DNA of 64,000 bases from Pseudoalteromonas luteoviolacea B = ATCC 29581. GTDB taxonomy: Bacteria; Pseudomonadota; Gammaproteobacteria; Enterobacterales; Alteromonadaceae. The stretch covers positions 156,088 through 220,087 of the forward strand of contig CAPN01000023.1 of NCBI GenBank assembly GCA_000333235.1, read 5' to 3'. A program made the position numbers and the translations under genes. Position 1 is the stretch's first letter; every line of letters begins with the position of its first letter. The notes beneath the pieces are model-generated. The model was not told the DNA's origin. It did no database searches and saw only the letters and a program-made list of their open reading frames with translations. This document shows, piece by piece, positions 36,638 to 47,352 of this stretch.

Positions 36638-37447
36638 ATGGCAAAGATTATTGTCGTTACTTCAGGTAAAGGTGGTGTTGGTAAGACCACATCTAGCGCG
36701 GCCATTGGTACAGGTCTTGCGTTAAAAGGATACAAAACAGCAATCGTTGATTTTGATATTGGCCTTAGAAACCTAGACTTAATTATGGGTTGCGAGCGTC
36801 GTGTAGTGTATGACTTCGTAAACGTAATCAATGGCGAAGCAAATCTCAAACAAGCGCTGATTAAAGACAAGCGTGTTGATAAGTTGTTTATTTTACCCGC
36901 TTCACAAACTCGTGACAAAGACGCATTAACAAAAGAAGGCGTTGAGCGTGTGTTAACTGATCTCAAAAAAGACTTCGACTTCATCGTATGTGACTCTCCT
37001 GCAGGCATTGAAGCTGGGGCATTAATGGCACTTTATTTTGCTGATGAAGCTATTGTGACCACAAACCCAGAAGTGTCTTCGGTTCGAGATTCAGACCGTA
37101 TTTTAGGCATATTACAAAGTAAATCTAAACGTGCGGAAGAAGGATTAGAGCCAGTAAAAGAACACCTGCTATTAACCCGCTACAATCCTGAGCGAGTTGA
37201 ACGAGGTGAAATGCTGTCTGTGGAAGATGTGCAAGATATTTTAGCAATCGACCTATTAGGTGTAATTCCTGAGTCAAAAGCAGTACTGAATGCGTCAAAC
37301 TCAGGACAACCAGTTATATTAGATAGCGATTCAGATGCAGGCCAAGCCTACTTAGACACGGTGAGTCGCTTAGTCGGCGAACAAATCGATTTCCGCTTTT
37401 TGTCTGTTGAGAAAAAAGGCTTACTAAAACGGATCTTTGGAGGGTAA
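36638..37447 (+). CDS. minD: Septum site-determining ATPase MinD
   Basis: 269 residues. The deviant Walker A is [20 protein letters not shown], followed by [20 protein letters not shown] and [12 protein letters not shown]. The C-terminal amphipathic helix is [11 protein letters not shown]. It recruits MinC to the membrane and is released by MinE-stimulated ATP hydrolysis. Confidence 0.98.
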   Translation: MAKIIVVTSGKGGVGKTTSSAAIGTGLALKGYKTAIVDFDIGLRNLDLIMGCERRVVYDFVNVINGEANLKQALIKDKRVDKLFILPASQTRDKDALTKEGVERVLTDLKKDFDFIVCDSPAGIEAGALMALYFADEAIVTTNPEVSSVRDSDRILGILQSKSKRAEEGLEPVKEHLLLTRYNPERVERGEMLSVEDVQDILAIDLLGVIPESKAVLNASNSGQPVILDSDSDAGQAYLDTVSRLVGEQIDFRFLSVEKKGLLKRIFGG

Positions 37448-37448
37448 C

Positions 37449-37715
37449 GTGTCTTTATTAGATTATTTTCGTTCACAAAAAAAGAACACCGCTTCCTTAG
37501 CTAAGGAGCGTTTGCAAATTATCGTTGCTCATGAACGTTCAAAACGCGGAACACCTGATTATCTGCCACAATTAAAAATGGACATTCTCGAGGTAATTAG
37601 AAAGTATGTTCATGTCGATAGTGATGCTATAAACGTGCAGTTTGAGCAGACTGAAGATGATTTAGCAGTTCTGGAGCTAAATATTACGTTGCCAGACGAC
37701 GAAAAACACAAATAA
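37449..37715 (+). CDS. minE: Cell division topological specificity factor MinE
   Basis: 88 residues from GTG at 37449, one base after the minD stop, with GGAGG overlapping the minD end. [20 protein letters not shown] and [13 protein letters not shown] form the membrane/MinD-contact region, and the rest is the topological domain. A longer frame starting at 37437 would begin inside minD and is not favoured. Confidence 0.96.
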   Translation: MSLLDYFRSQKKNTASLAKERLQIIVAHERSKRGTPDYLPQLKMDILEVIRKYVHVDSDAINVQFEQTEDDLAVLELNITLPDDEKHK

Positions 37716-37721
37716 CAAAAG

Positions 37722-37748
37722 TGGCGCTAAGTGAAGCGCCATTTCTAT
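37722..37748 (+). terminator. Terminator of minCDE
   Basis: TGGCGCT / AGCGCCA arms (37722-37728, 37735-37741) followed by a T-rich stretch, 6 bases after the minE stop. Confidence 0.8.
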
Positions 37749-37749
37749 T

Positions 37750-38315
37750 TTCAATCTTAATCATACCTAATCAACCTAAAAATGAGTGATTTATGCACTA
37801 ATTTACAGGCGTTTAGGCAAGGCATTGATTGCGGGTAATTGGTTCCCCTTATCAACATCAATAACACAGCATAAACGCATGCGCAGCTTACCCTGTGAAT
37901 TTAAAGGTGCCTACATTCTTCATTAGATTGCCGAAACAGTAAGAAACTGGAGCTGTGAGCTTCAAGTTTATTGGGTATAAACCTAACCACACGATGTAAA
38001 GCCCCTTTACATTTGGTATTTCAAAAAGCCATCTTCATCAATCTAAGTTATGTTTTACAACAAAACACTGAATAGTCTTATCAATACGGAAAATAGATAT
38101 TATTCGTTAATTTAAGACTCACTAAATTAAAGATAATCACAGCGAGTTTGAAAACAGTTACCGAGACAATGCTTGCCGTTAAGTATTGCGATGGTTGAAG
38201 TTGGCTCTTTTTAAAACATCAAAACAAAATAAATGTTTTTTGAAATTACTTTTAGTGAGCTACCAAGAGGTTCAATTCAAGATAGCTCTATTTGCAAGGA
38301 TCTATTTAGCTTTAA
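37750..38315. other. Long intergenic region without recognised gene
   Basis: About 565 bases between convergent minE and the PQQ-dehydrogenase gene. No ORF with coding character, no tRNA-like fold and no T-tract hairpin was found. A 6-bp GAGCTA/TAGCTC pair near 38255-38292 could be a weak end for the minus-strand gene. It may be gene debris, a dispersed repeat or a small RNA. Confidence 0.4.
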
Positions 38316-39749
38316 CTATTTATTCAACTTAGGCTTTATCGCAAATATTTTGCTTACTTTAGAATCACTGTCGTTAATGGTGACATAGATTTCACCACTT
38401 GGTGCTGTCACCACATCGCGAATGCGTCCAAGTCCATTTAATAATACTTCGTCTTGTGTGACCTTACCATTTTCAATACGTAAACGGTGTAATTGCTTTT
38501 TCGCGAGGCTTCCTACTAACAAATCACCCTTCCACGAACCAAAAAGTTCACCCGTGTAAAAATTTATCCCTGACACAGCAATCGAAGGAGTCCAATGTAG
38601 AATTGGTGATTTCATCCCCGGCAATTCGGTATTTGGAGTGATGGGTGTACCATCGTAGTTCATACCAAAAGTTACTTTCGGCCAACCATAATTTAACCCT
38701 TTTTGAATTAGGTTTAACTCATCACCACCACGCGGACCATGCTCGGTGGCCCAAATATTTCCGGTAGTTGAATCAATCGTAAGTCCTTGAGGGTTACGGT
38801 TACCATACGTCCATATCGTCTTTTGTGCTGTTGGGTCATTATAAAACGGATTGTCTTTTGGGATAGAACCATCTTTAAAAATACGATGAATTTTGCCGTT
38901 TTGTGTGGTGATCAACTGAGCGTCATTTTGATGACCTTCATCACCGTTCGAAAAATACAAATATTCACCTTGGATCACAATCCGTGAACCAAAGTGCCAA
39001 CCACGATTTTTATGGTTTTGCTCTTGCGCTTCAAAAAGCACTTGCTGTTCAACCCACTGACCGTTGCTTATTTTTCCGCGAACGATTGAGGTAAACGCAA
39101 TTTCATCGCCTTTTTCGTTCTTGCCCGCTGGTTTACTAAACGACAAATAAACCCACCCATTTTCTTTGAAATTTGGATCGGGATATACGTCAAGTAAACC
39201 GCCTTGGCGCTGATGCCATACAGTCGGTGTGCCTTTGACTAGGGATTGTTCGCCCGATGGCAATAAATGCCAAAGTTCCCCATGACGCAAGGTATAAAGC
39301 AATGAACCATCAGGCAGAAAGTCCATTGCCCAAATAATGCCTTCATTCGATGTGACTTCAGTCAATTCAAGTTCGTAGTCTTTTGTCTTAAATGGCTTGT
39401 CAAAAGTATTTTGATCATCTTGTGATTGGGTGGCTTTATAAGCCGATTCACGAATATAAACGACCAAAGTCCTGATCTGATCTGGTGTAAACGTTTTTCC
39501 AAAGGCAGGCATAGCAGTTTCTGCCACGCCATTCGAGATAGCATTTTGTAAGGCTAGGTCAGTGCCATCGGTGAGCCACTGATTATCTAACAGCGAAGGT
39601 GCCATCGCACCTTTAAGAGACTGCCCATGGCAGGATGAACAATTTTGTTCAAATAGTTGCTCTACTTTTTCATTCGCCGCAAAACTATTTGCTGCCGCCC
39701 CTAACAGGATAAGATTGCCGGCGATTTTACTTGCTAATTGGTTCTTCAT
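38316..39749 (-). CDS. Cytochrome c - PQQ-dependent sugar dehydrogenase fusion
   Basis: 477 residues from MKNQLASKIAG, which opens a clean signal peptide ending SFA; the frame extends to 39803 without such a signal. A cytochrome c domain comes first (CSSCHGQSLKG, heme site; distal Met in AMPAFGKTF). A six-bladed propeller of the soluble-glucose/sorbosone dehydrogenase type follows, with WAMDFLPDGSLLYTLRHGEL, RGWHFGSRIVIQGEYLYF and WATEHGPRGGDELNLI. It oxidises a sugar in the periplasm and passes electrons through its own heme. It is divergent from a TonB receptor. No pqq synthesis genes are visible. Confidence 0.88.
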   Translation of the reverse strand: MKNQLASKIAGNLILLGAAANSFAANEKVEQLFEQNCSSCHGQSLKGAMAPSLLDNQWLTDGTDLALQNAISNGVAETAMPAFGKTFTPDQIRTLVVYIRESAYKATQSQDDQNTFDKPFKTKDYELELTEVTSNEGIIWAMDFLPDGSLLYTLRHGELWHLLPSGEQSLVKGTPTVWHQRQGGLLDVYPDPNFKENGWVYLSFSKPAGKNEKGDEIAFTSIVRGKISNGQWVEQQVLFEAQEQNHKNRGWHFGSRIVIQGEYLYFSNGDEGHQNDAQLITTQNGKIHRIFKDGSIPKDNPFYNDPTAQKTIWTYGNRNPQGLTIDSTTGNIWATEHGPRGGDELNLIQKGLNYGWPKVTFGMNYDGTPITPNTELPGMKSPILHWTPSIAVSGINFYTGELFGSWKGDLLVGSLAKKQLHRLRIENGKVTQDEVLLNGLGRIRDVVTAPSGEIYVTINDSDSKVSKIFAIKPKLNK

Positions 39750-39838
39750 TGTCGTCACAGTAGATCGAGAATTCATAATGTGCAGTATAATCAGCAATCG
39801 CAAAAAATTGACAGCAAATTCGATAAAGAGGCTATTCT

Positions 39839-41905
39839 GTGCGAAATCTGGTTATTAGGTCATTGTTTACATTGATGTTTGTTCCTTTACTTACAACATC
39901 AGTTCACTTACTTGCAAACGAAATGGAAACAATCGTCACCACCGCAACTCGAACCAACACCGTCCATTTAGACCTTATAGGTAACACAAGTACAATATCT
40001 GAAAAAACGTTGGAAGATGTTGCTGCAGAACATTTAAATCAGGCCTTAAGTTTTAGCTCGGGCACTTGGTTATCTCGAGGTAACGGTCAGGAGTCATTAC
40101 TTTCTATTCGCTCTCCTGTACTCACCGGCAGTGGTTCTTGCAGTGAGTTTCTAATGCTTGAAGATGGCGTATCACTTCGAGCGAACGGCTTTTGCAATGT
40201 TAATCAACTCTTTGACAGTCATTTCGAAGCAGCGAGCCTTATCGAAGTGGTTAAAGGTGCAAACTCAGCGCGTTATGGTTCAAACGCTATCCATGGAACC
40301 GTCAACTTACTTTCTGCCTCTTTAGACACACCAAGAAACGTGCGGGTAGAAACCGCAAGCTATGGGTTTAAGCGTGTTCATACTGACTTGCCATTCAGTC
40401 AACTTACTAATCCGTTACTTTTTAGCCTAACCCTAACTGACGACGATGGATACCAGGATAGCTCTGGCTACGAACAACAAAAATTAAGTATTGCGTATCA
40501 ACATGAGATTAGAAAGTGGCAAGCGACCCATCGCGTCCATTACACCCATTTGGATCAGCAAACAGCAGGTTACTTGCAACAAGGAAAAGCAGCCTATCAA
40601 GAAAAAGCATTATTAAAAATAAATGAATTCCCGGATGCTTATCGCAATAACAAGAGCTTTCGCTACAGTGCTATATTAGAAACACTCACTTCAAATGGGC
40701 TATGGCAAGTAACCCCCTATGTGCGAGCCAATGAAATGGATTTTTTAATGCACTTCCTACCTGGCACTCCAGTTGAAGAAAACGAACATAAAAGCGTAGG
40801 GCTAAATATCCTTAATGTAATGGAACTCAATGATATGATGACGTTTAAAACTGGGATCGACAGTGACTACACATCAGGCTCGCTTTTGCAGTATCAAATA
40901 CAAGAAACGCTCTCAAGTTCTGCATTTTTAAAGGCGATTTTACCAAAAGGTCAACATTATGATTATCAAGTCGAGGCAACGTCACTTGCAATGTTCACTA
41001 GCCTCGATGTTACCCTATTGCCAAACCTTAATGCTTTTGCTTCGTTGCGTTTCGATTCAACCCACTATGACTACACCAATCACATGATTGCAGGTAACAC
41101 CAAAGACGATGGTACACCATGCAATTTTGGAGGTTGTCGATATACTCGCCCCAGTGATACGCGTGATAACTTTAATAATTGGAGTTACGCTGTGGGGGTA
41201 AGTTATCGTATCAATGACAATAACCGCCTATTTTTAAAACTTGACGACGCCTTTCGCGCCCCTCATACCAGTGAACTTTATCGTTTACAAAACGGACAAC
41301 TAAACGCAGATATTGATAGCGTTAACGCAGAGCAATTCGAATTCGGTTATCGATTCGCTAGCGAAAACTGGTTTGCCGAAGCGTCATTGTATTCCCTAAG
41401 TAAAACAAACGGTATCTTCCAAGATACACAAAGACAATACATTAATGGTTTAGACACCAAACACCGAGGGTTGGAGTTAGATCTCAATGTGAGCCTGACT
41501 CAGACGATAAACGCAACACTCAACGCCACTTACGGAGAACACACGTTTGAAACGGATGGCAGTAGTGATCAAGAACTGCAAGGCAATACTTTAGACTCGG
41601 CACCAAAATGGATGATAAATTCAAATCTTACATGGTTTGCTAAAGATAGCGTGGAACTTAGTCTACAAGCTCAATATTTGAGTGACTATTATTTGAACGT
41701 AGAAAATACCGAGCAGTATGATGGCCATCATTTACTTCATCTACGGAGTAAATGGAAACTCAATCGGCAGGTTAACCTTCGCTTGAATATCATCAATTTG
41801 CTTGATGAGAGTTATGCAGAGAGAGCTGATTTTGCCTTTGGCAATCACCGCTATTTTGTGGGAAAACCACGCACGGTTAGTGTGATACTAGACTATCAGT
41901 TTTAG
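39839..41905 (+). CDS. TonB-dependent receptor, candidate PQQ or cofactor importer
   Basis: 688 residues from a GTG. Signal peptide ending VHLLA, TonB-box region METIVTTATRTN, plug with ISEKTLEDVAAEHLNQALSF and VVKGANSARYGSNAIHGTVN, and a barrel ending in the Phe of DYQF. A Cys pair in the plug (SGSCSEF and GFCNVNQ) may form a disulfide. Size and plug resemble vitamin-type receptors; E. coli PqqU, of similar size, imports PQQ. Its divergent neighbour needs PQQ, so PQQ is a reasonable guess, but catecholate or metal ligands cannot be excluded. Confidence 0.88.
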   Translation: MRNLVIRSLFTLMFVPLLTTSVHLLANEMETIVTTATRTNTVHLDLIGNTSTISEKTLEDVAAEHLNQALSFSSGTWLSRGNGQESLLSIRSPVLTGSGSCSEFLMLEDGVSLRANGFCNVNQLFDSHFEAASLIEVVKGANSARYGSNAIHGTVNLLSASLDTPRNVRVETASYGFKRVHTDLPFSQLTNPLLFSLTLTDDDGYQDSSGYEQQKLSIAYQHEIRKWQATHRVHYTHLDQQTAGYLQQGKAAYQEKALLKINEFPDAYRNNKSFRYSAILETLTSNGLWQVTPYVRANEMDFLMHFLPGTPVEENEHKSVGLNILNVMELNDMMTFKTGIDSDYTSGSLLQYQIQETLSSSAFLKAILPKGQHYDYQVEATSLAMFTSLDVTLLPNLNAFASLRFDSTHYDYTNHMIAGNTKDDGTPCNFGGCRYTRPSDTRDNFNNWSYAVGVSYRINDNNRLFLKLDDAFRAPHTSELYRLQNGQLNADIDSVNAEQFEFGYRFASENWFAEASLYSLSKTNGIFQDTQRQYINGLDTKHRGLELDLNVSLTQTINATLNATYGEHTFETDGSSDQELQGNTLDSAPKWMINSNLTWFAKDSVELSLQAQYLSDYYLNVENTEQYDGHHLLHLRSKWKLNRQVNLRLNIINLLDESYAERADFAFGNHRYFVGKPRTVSVILDYQF

Positions 41906-42044
41906 CCCGCTAACACTGAACTGACTGAGCTTCTCAACTAAACTTTTAGGTTGAGATTTATAGTGTCTAGATGAATGACTGAAAACAGCATTGAATTGGG
42001 GCGTGACATAATAAATCAATACTACTCGGTCGAATTGCAGTCCA

Positions 42045-42070
42045 TACCCAATCGACTTGGAGATTGGGTA
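42045..42070. repeat. 9-bp perfect hairpin between convergent genes
   Basis: TACCCAATC / GATTGGGTA arms (42045-42053, 42062-42070) with an 8-base loop, between the convergent receptor and rnd genes. There is no T-run on either side, so it is a possible transcription end or RNA-processing site only. Confidence 0.5.
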
Positions 42071-42092
42071 CATAATTATCACGGAGACGCTA

Positions 42093-43229
42093 TCAGTCCG
42101 AAGCCTTCCAATCATTTAAAGCGTCGCCGATATAGTCACTGCGCCAAGGTTGAAAAAGATCCGGTCGCTCTTGTTGTCTGCGCTGCTCATCGGATTTTTT
42201 CCATTTCCAGCTAATGATTTGGTTCATTTGCTTTTTCGACGCCAGTACTTCAAATGGAAGGTCATGTTTTTTTGCCACATCCGTTAGCGCATGTTTGATG
42301 TTCTTTAAGGCTTTTTTATACTCAGGAAAATCAACTAAACGCTTTAGTCGTTCAGGACATTCATGTTCAGCAATCGCTTTACCTTGCTCTACACACGCTA
42401 AAATGTCTTTACCATAGCGATTGACTTCCATTGGCTCTACACCGGGGATATTACGAAGCGAAGTAATACTAGTGGGTCTTCGTTTAGCAATTTCAATCAT
42501 GTTATGTTCTTTCAACACATGGCTTAGCGCGAGATTTTTAGCTTCTGCTTTGTTTTGTCGCCATGCTGCCATCACTTGTAATACGGCCAAATCACGTGAT
42601 TTAAGTTGCCACGCGTTTTTAACTTCTTTGTACAATTCCTCATCGGGTAAACGATGTGCTCTTTTTCTCGCAACCAATGCACTTTCTTGCGCAACAATCT
42701 CAAACCAATTTTTATCGGTGATTTTTGGCAATAGGATTTCAAAACATGGCAGTAAATAAAATACATCGCTCGCTGCATAATCAAGCTGCTGCTGTGTAAG
42801 CGGTCGCTGCAACCAATTGGTGCGGCTTTCACTTTTGTCGATTTCGACATCAAGTAATAGTTTCACCATATTGGCGAACCCAACACAGTTACCATAACCT
42901 AATAGCAACAACGCAAATTGAGTGTCAAACATCGGGCTCGGTACAAATCCTGCGAATTTTTGAAACACTTCAATGTCTTCAGAAGGTGAATGGATCACCT
43001 TCACGACATCTTCATTCGCCAGTAGCTCAAATAGACCTTCAAACTCCAGCTCGAGCGTTGGATCGATCAATCCGAGTGATTGCCCATCGTAAATTTGCAG
43101 CAAAGCAACCTCTGGATACAGCGTCCTGCGACGCATAAACTCGGTATCAATGGCGAGCACATTCGCTTTTGCGATCCGTTCGATAAAATTATCTAGTTCA
43201 TTTTGAGAGTGGATAAACTGATACTGCAC
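42093..43229 (-). CDS. rnd: Ribonuclease D
   Basis: 378 residues. The DEDDy exonuclease motifs are VLAIDTEFMRRRTLYPE, VIHSPSEDIEVFQKF and QLDYAASDVFYLLP. An HRDC domain follows (ALSHVLKEHNMIEIAKRRP). It trims tRNA 3' ends and other structured RNAs in the 3'-5' direction. Full length for the family. Monocistronic. Confidence 0.96.
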   Translation of the reverse strand: MQYQFIHSQNELDNFIERIAKANVLAIDTEFMRRRTLYPEVALLQIYDGQSLGLIDPTLELEFEGLFELLANEDVVKVIHSPSEDIEVFQKFAGFVPSPMFDTQFALLLLGYGNCVGFANMVKLLLDVEIDKSESRTNWLQRPLTQQQLDYAASDVFYLLPCFEILLPKITDKNWFEIVAQESALVARKRAHRLPDEELYKEVKNAWQLKSRDLAVLQVMAAWRQNKAEAKNLALSHVLKEHNMIEIAKRRPTSITSLRNIPGVEPMEVNRYGKDILACVEQGKAIAEHECPERLKRLVDFPEYKKALKNIKHALTDVAKKHDLPFEVLASKKQMNQIISWKWKKSDEQRRQQERPDLFQPWRSDYIGDALNDWKASD

Positions 43230-43320
43230 GCCCTTTCCTCTTTAACCGAATTCCATTTGGTAATGGCAACTTTACCAAACTAAAATGACTCGTGATCTTA
43301 ATTTTGCAGATCGATATAAA

Positions 43321-43346
43321 AATAAACCGGCTTTCGCCGGCTTATT
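43321..43346 (-). terminator. Intrinsic terminator of fadD
   Basis: AATAA-A-CCGGC and GCCGG-C-TTATT form a stem with one mismatch and a TTTC loop, directly after the fadD stop. The minus strand continues in a T-rich tract. Confidence 0.8.
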
Positions 43347-45005
43347 TTATGCTTTTTCTTTTAATGCTCTTCGCAGAATTTTACCAACGTTCGTTTTTGG
43401 TAGCTCTGTTCTGAACTCAACGAATTTTGGTACCTTGTAATTCGTTAGGTTAGCACGACAATGGTTGATTATATCCTTTTCTGTCAATGATTGGTCTTTT
43501 TTCACAACAAATACTTTGACTTGCTCACCACTCACCTCATGGGGTACACCGACCGCCGCTACTTCAAGCACACCTTCGTGCATTGCTACTACTTCTTCAA
43601 TCTCGTTTGGAAACACATTAAAGCCAGACACAATGATCATGTCCTTCTTACGGTCAACGATATAGAAGAACCCTTCATCATCGTAGGTCGCAATATCGCC
43701 GGTTGCAAACCAACCGTCTTTCATACAATCCGCTGTTGCGTCGGGACGATTATAGTAACCGGCCATCACCTGAGGACCTTTAACCCAAAGTTCTCCCGCC
43801 TCGCCTTTTGGCGCTTCTTCCCCATTTTCAAGCATGATTTTTAAGTCGGTACTTGGTGCAGGCAAGCCAATTGAGCCATTATATCCATCTAAATCGAAGG
43901 GACTTATTGTAACCAGCGGTGCACACTCAGTCAGACCGTAGCCTTCCATCAATTTTGATTTAGTTACTTTTTGCCAACGCTCTGCAACAGGGCGTTGTAC
44001 TGCCATACCGCCACCTAGCGAAAATTTAAGTGACGTAAAATCTAAATCATTGAAACCTGGTGCATTTAATAGACCATTGAATAAAGTATTAACACCCGTG
44101 ATTGCAGTAAATCGATACTTTTGTAGTTCTTTTACAAATGCCGGCATATCACGCGGGTTGGTGATTAAAATATTGTGACCACCATACTTCATAAAGGTTA
44201 AGCAGTTCGCAGTTAGCGCAAAGATATGATAAAGGGGCAACGCAGTGATCACCACTTCTTTGCCATTATCAAGCACTTTATCTAAACAGCCAGAAACCTG
44301 TTCTAAATTCGCCACCATATTGCCATGGGTCAGCATTGCGCCTTTTGATACACCCGTAGTACCACCGGTATATTGTAAAAATGCCAAATCACTGAGCGCA
44401 ACCTGTGGTTTTTTATATCTTGATGCGTCGTAGTTGACTAATTTGGCAAACGGAATAGCGGTTGGGAGTGAGTAATTCGGCACCATTTTTTTGATGCGCT
44501 TCACCACAAAGTTAACCAAGTGCTTTTTAAAGCCACCAAGCATATCGCCAATTTCTGACAAAATAATGTGTTTAACCGATGTTTTTGGCAATGCTTTTTG
44601 TAACGTATCTGCAAAGTTAGCAAGGATGAAAATTGCTTTGGTTTCAGAATCGTTTAGCTGATGCTCAAGCTCGCGCACCGTATACAGCGGATTGACGTTA
44701 ACCACCGTACACCCAGCTCGTAAAATCCCTAGAATAGCAATAGGGGTTTGTAATAAATTTGGCATCATTACAGCGACTTTATCGCCTTTACCTAGTTTTA
44801 ATTCATTTTGAAGATAACTCGCTACCGCTTTTGTTTCGTTATCAATTTCACGGTAAGTCAGCGTTTTATCCATATTGCTATAAGCAGGTAAATCCGCAAA
44901 ATCAGCAAAACTCTTTTCAAATAGTTCAAGCAGCGAGTCGTAATGCTCTGGATCAATTGTTTGAGGCATCCCTTCGGGGTAGCGCTTTAACCAGATTTTT
45001 TCCAC
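43347..45005 (-). CDS. fadD: Long-chain fatty acid-CoA ligase
   Basis: 552 residues. The AMP-binding P-loop is [20 protein letters not shown]; further motifs are [37 protein letters not shown] and [20 protein letters not shown], with the catalytic Lys near the end ([11 protein letters not shown]). It activates fatty acids to acyl-CoA at the inner membrane for beta-oxidation or lipid synthesis. The start [14 protein letters not shown] is typical of FadD. The alpha/beta hydrolase gene lies upstream on the same strand, 114 bases away. Confidence 0.96.
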   Translation of the reverse strand: MEKIWLKRYPEGMPQTIDPEHYDSLLELFEKSFADFADLPAYSNMDKTLTYREIDNETKAVASYLQNELKLGKGDKVAVMMPNLLQTPIAILGILRAGCTVVNVNPLYTVRELEHQLNDSETKAIFILANFADTLQKALPKTSVKHIILSEIGDMLGGFKKHLVNFVVKRIKKMVPNYSLPTAIPFAKLVNYDASRYKKPQVALSDLAFLQYTGGTTGVSKGAMLTHGNMVANLEQVSGCLDKVLDNGKEVVITALPLYHIFALTANCLTFMKYGGHNILITNPRDMPAFVKELQKYRFTAITGVNTLFNGLLNAPGFNDLDFTSLKFSLGGGMAVQRPVAERWQKVTKSKLMEGYGLTECAPLVTISPFDLDGYNGSIGLPAPSTDLKIMLENGEEAPKGEAGELWVKGPQVMAGYYNRPDATADCMKDGWFATGDIATYDDEGFFYIVDRKKDMIIVSGFNVFPNEIEEVVAMHEGVLEVAAVGVPHEVSGEQVKVFVVKKDQSLTEKDIINHCRANLTNYKVPKFVEFRTELPKTNVGKILRRALKEKA

Positions 45006-45119
45006 TCTTAGCTCCTGTTCTCGTTATTTTTATCTTTGAATAAACCTTAATCTAAATAAGGCGGTTACACAATCGAGCATTTACTCTAATCAGGTGATAT
45101 TCCCATATTTGCGGCAAAG

Positions 45120-46001
45120 TTACAATTCACATCGATTATTTGCACTAATATGATGCGAAATGTGCTCATATGTTGTGCAAGGTGACTCAATATGACAATG
45201 ATGGCCACCATCTATCTCTATGGTTTGTAACGAATGATAATTGTCTTGAAATTTGATTAACGCTGCTTTCATTTCTGGATAACCTTGTTTGCCAAGCACC
45301 AACAACGTCGGGGCTTCTATTAAGAGTAGCGCTTTGGCCTGTAGTTGCGTATAGCGAAAAGGTGAAGAAATTTTAAGTTTAGGATCTGAGCGCAAATACG
45401 CCCCATCGTTTGTTTCGACAATGCTTCGATCCATCAACATTTCAATATGCTCTTCGCTCAGATCACTTACGGCCTTTCGAGCGAGCACAACATCACGTTT
45501 AGAAGGAAATAGCTTAGCTTGTTTAAGCTTTAAATTTTCACGTTGCATAATCGACGTTCTCAACAAACTGCGGGCGTTACTCGCTTCACTATGCATCAAA
45601 CCAATACCATCAATTAAACTCAACGATTTTACTCGTTCAGGAAAGCAACTCGCTAACACACTCGCCACAAGCGCCCCCATTGAATGTCCGATGATATGAC
45701 AGGAAGAAACCCCTAATTTATTTAAAAGCGCGATTACATCCGCTACGTAATCAACAAAATAATACTGATGGGCCTCATGACGCCAGTCTGATTGACCATG
45801 GCCTGCAAAATCGATCGCCAGAAAACGCATCGGCCCGTTTGCTGAAGATAACTGCGCCAAAGGCAAAAAAGAATTGGCGTTATCAAGCCAACCGTGTAAG
45901 CAAAGAACAAGCGGTGCATGTGGGCTTTGGTTCCCCCAAGAAAACCCAGCTACACCTGCTAATTTAAACGGAAATATTTGTGCCTTTGTCTCTAATTTCA
46001 T
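45120..46001 (-). CDS. Alpha/beta hydrolase
   Basis: 293 residues. The oxyanion region is LVLCLHGWLDNANSF, the nucleophile elbow is IIGHSMGALVASVLA with Ser near residue 107, and the catalytic His is in EIDGGHHCHIESP. Cytoplasmic, no signal peptide. Substrate unknown; being upstream of fadD hints at ester or lipid hydrolysis. Confidence 0.88.
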   Translation of the reverse strand: MKLETKAQIFPFKLAGVAGFSWGNQSPHAPLVLCLHGWLDNANSFLPLAQLSSANGPMRFLAIDFAGHGQSDWRHEAHQYYFVDYVADVIALLNKLGVSSCHIIGHSMGALVASVLASCFPERVKSLSLIDGIGLMHSEASNARSLLRTSIMQRENLKLKQAKLFPSKRDVVLARKAVSDLSEEHIEMLMDRSIVETNDGAYLRSDPKLKISSPFRYTQLQAKALLLIEAPTLLVLGKQGYPEMKAALIKFQDNYHSLQTIEIDGGHHCHIESPCTTYEHISHHISANNRCEL

Positions 46002-46068
46002 AAATATACGTGTAAACTGTCGCCTTTAACTTTATCATCGCATAGAACAAAAATACGGGATACACTAG

Positions 46069-47352
46069 ATGAAATTAAAACATAGTATAGCGGCAACCAT
46101 TTTCATACCGCTTAGCGCAACCGCCGCACCAAAAAACATCATTTATATGATTGGTGATGGAATGGGACCTGCCTACACGACAGCCTACCGTTATTATCTA
46201 GATGATCCGAAGACAAAAGTCGTTGACCCAACTGTTTTTGATGCGCTTCTAAAAGGTATGGCACATACCTATCCTGATGACGATACCGTTGTTACCGACA
46301 GTGCTGCAGGCGCAACCGCGCTAGCAACTGGAACAAAAAGCTATAATGGCGCTATCGCCGTTGATTCACACAAAAAGCCGCTCACTACCATGTTAGAGCT
46401 AGCTAAAGCGCACGGCAAAACGACGGCGTTAGTGGCTACTTCGCAAATTAATCATGCAACACCAGCGAGTTTTGCAGCGCACAACGAAAGTCGACGCAAT
46501 TACGATGAAATCGCCAATGATTACATTGATAATAAAATTAACGGTAAACTGGCTGTTGATTTATTACTCGGTGGTGGCACTCGCTATTTTATTCGTGAAG
46601 ATCGAAACCTTGTGACCGAATTTAAATCCGCTGGTTATCAATATATTCAAGAATTCGAAAAACTAGACTCGCTCAACGGGCTACCAGCTATTGGATTATT
46701 TGCCGATATTGCTTTCCCATACGCAATTGACAGTAATTCAGAACGATTAGGGAAAATGACTGAGAAGTCGTTAAAACTGCTCGATAAACAAAACGAAAAT
46801 GGCTTTTTCGTGATGATCGAAGGCTCTCAAATAGATTGGTGTGGGCATAGTAATGACATCGCCTGCGCGATGCATGAAATGGTTGATTTTGCTAACGCTA
46901 TTAAGGTCGCAAAACAATACGTAGATGCAAACCCTGATACTTTACTGGTGATCACTGCAGATCACTCCACTGGCGGCCTTACCCTTGGTGCAAATGGAGA
47001 ATACAAATGGTTAGCAGACAAAGTAAAACAAGTTCATGCGTCGACCGATACAATCACCAAAGCCCTCGTCAGTGCTAAAGATCTATCGACAAGTTGGTCT
47101 AATTTCGTTGACTTCCCTTTATCTGAAGAACAAATTAACACGTTAGAGTCTGCCAAGAAAAGCAGCGAACAAGCACTCAACAAAGCCATTAAACGCATCC
47201 TCAATGACACCACTTATAGCGGTTGGACTACAAGTGGCCACACCGCTGTCGATGTACAAATTTTTGCACATGGTAATGGCGCCAATGAATTTATTGGTTC
47301 TCACAACAACACGGCAATTGCAGATAAGCTAATTCATTTTATTACGCAATAG
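46069..47352 (+). CDS. Alkaline phosphatase (PhoA family), periplasmic
   Basis: 427 residues with a signal peptide (ATIFIPLSATAA). IIYMIGDGMGPAYTTAYRYY supplies a metal Asp, VVTDSAAGATALATGTKSYNG holds the Ser nucleophile (split: VVTDSAAGATALA), then MIEGSQIDWCGHSNDIACAM, LLVITADHSTGGLTL and GHTAVDVQIFAHGNGA bind the zinc ions. It hydrolyses phosphomonoesters to release phosphate. The Trp-Cys-Gly-His arrangement is like that of marine enzymes. Its 3' end overlaps the convergent EAL gene by 11 bases. No pho box was identified. Confidence 0.93.
   Translation: MKLKHSIAATIFIPLSATAAPKNIIYMIGDGMGPAYTTAYRYYLDDPKTKVVDPTVFDALLKGMAHTYPDDDTVVTDSAAGATALATGTKSYNGAIAVDSHKKPLTTMLELAKAHGKTTALVATSQINHATPASFAAHNESRRNYDEIANDYIDNKINGKLAVDLLLGGGTRYFIREDRNLVTEFKSAGYQYIQEFEKLDSLNGLPAIGLFADIAFPYAIDSNSERLGKMTEKSLKLLDKQNENGFFVMIEGSQIDWCGHSNDIACAMHEMVDFANAIKVAKQYVDANPDTLLVITADHSTGGLTLGANGEYKWLADKVKQVHASTDTITKALVSAKDLSTSWSNFVDFPLSEEQINTLESAKKSSEQALNKAIKRILNDTTYSGWTTSGHTAVDVQIFAHGNGANEFIGSHNNTAIADKLIHFITQ

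Noticed and set aside
41975..42214. 79-codon frame between the TonB receptor and rnd
   Set aside because: It runs across a hairpin and into antisense of rnd and has no plausible protein features.
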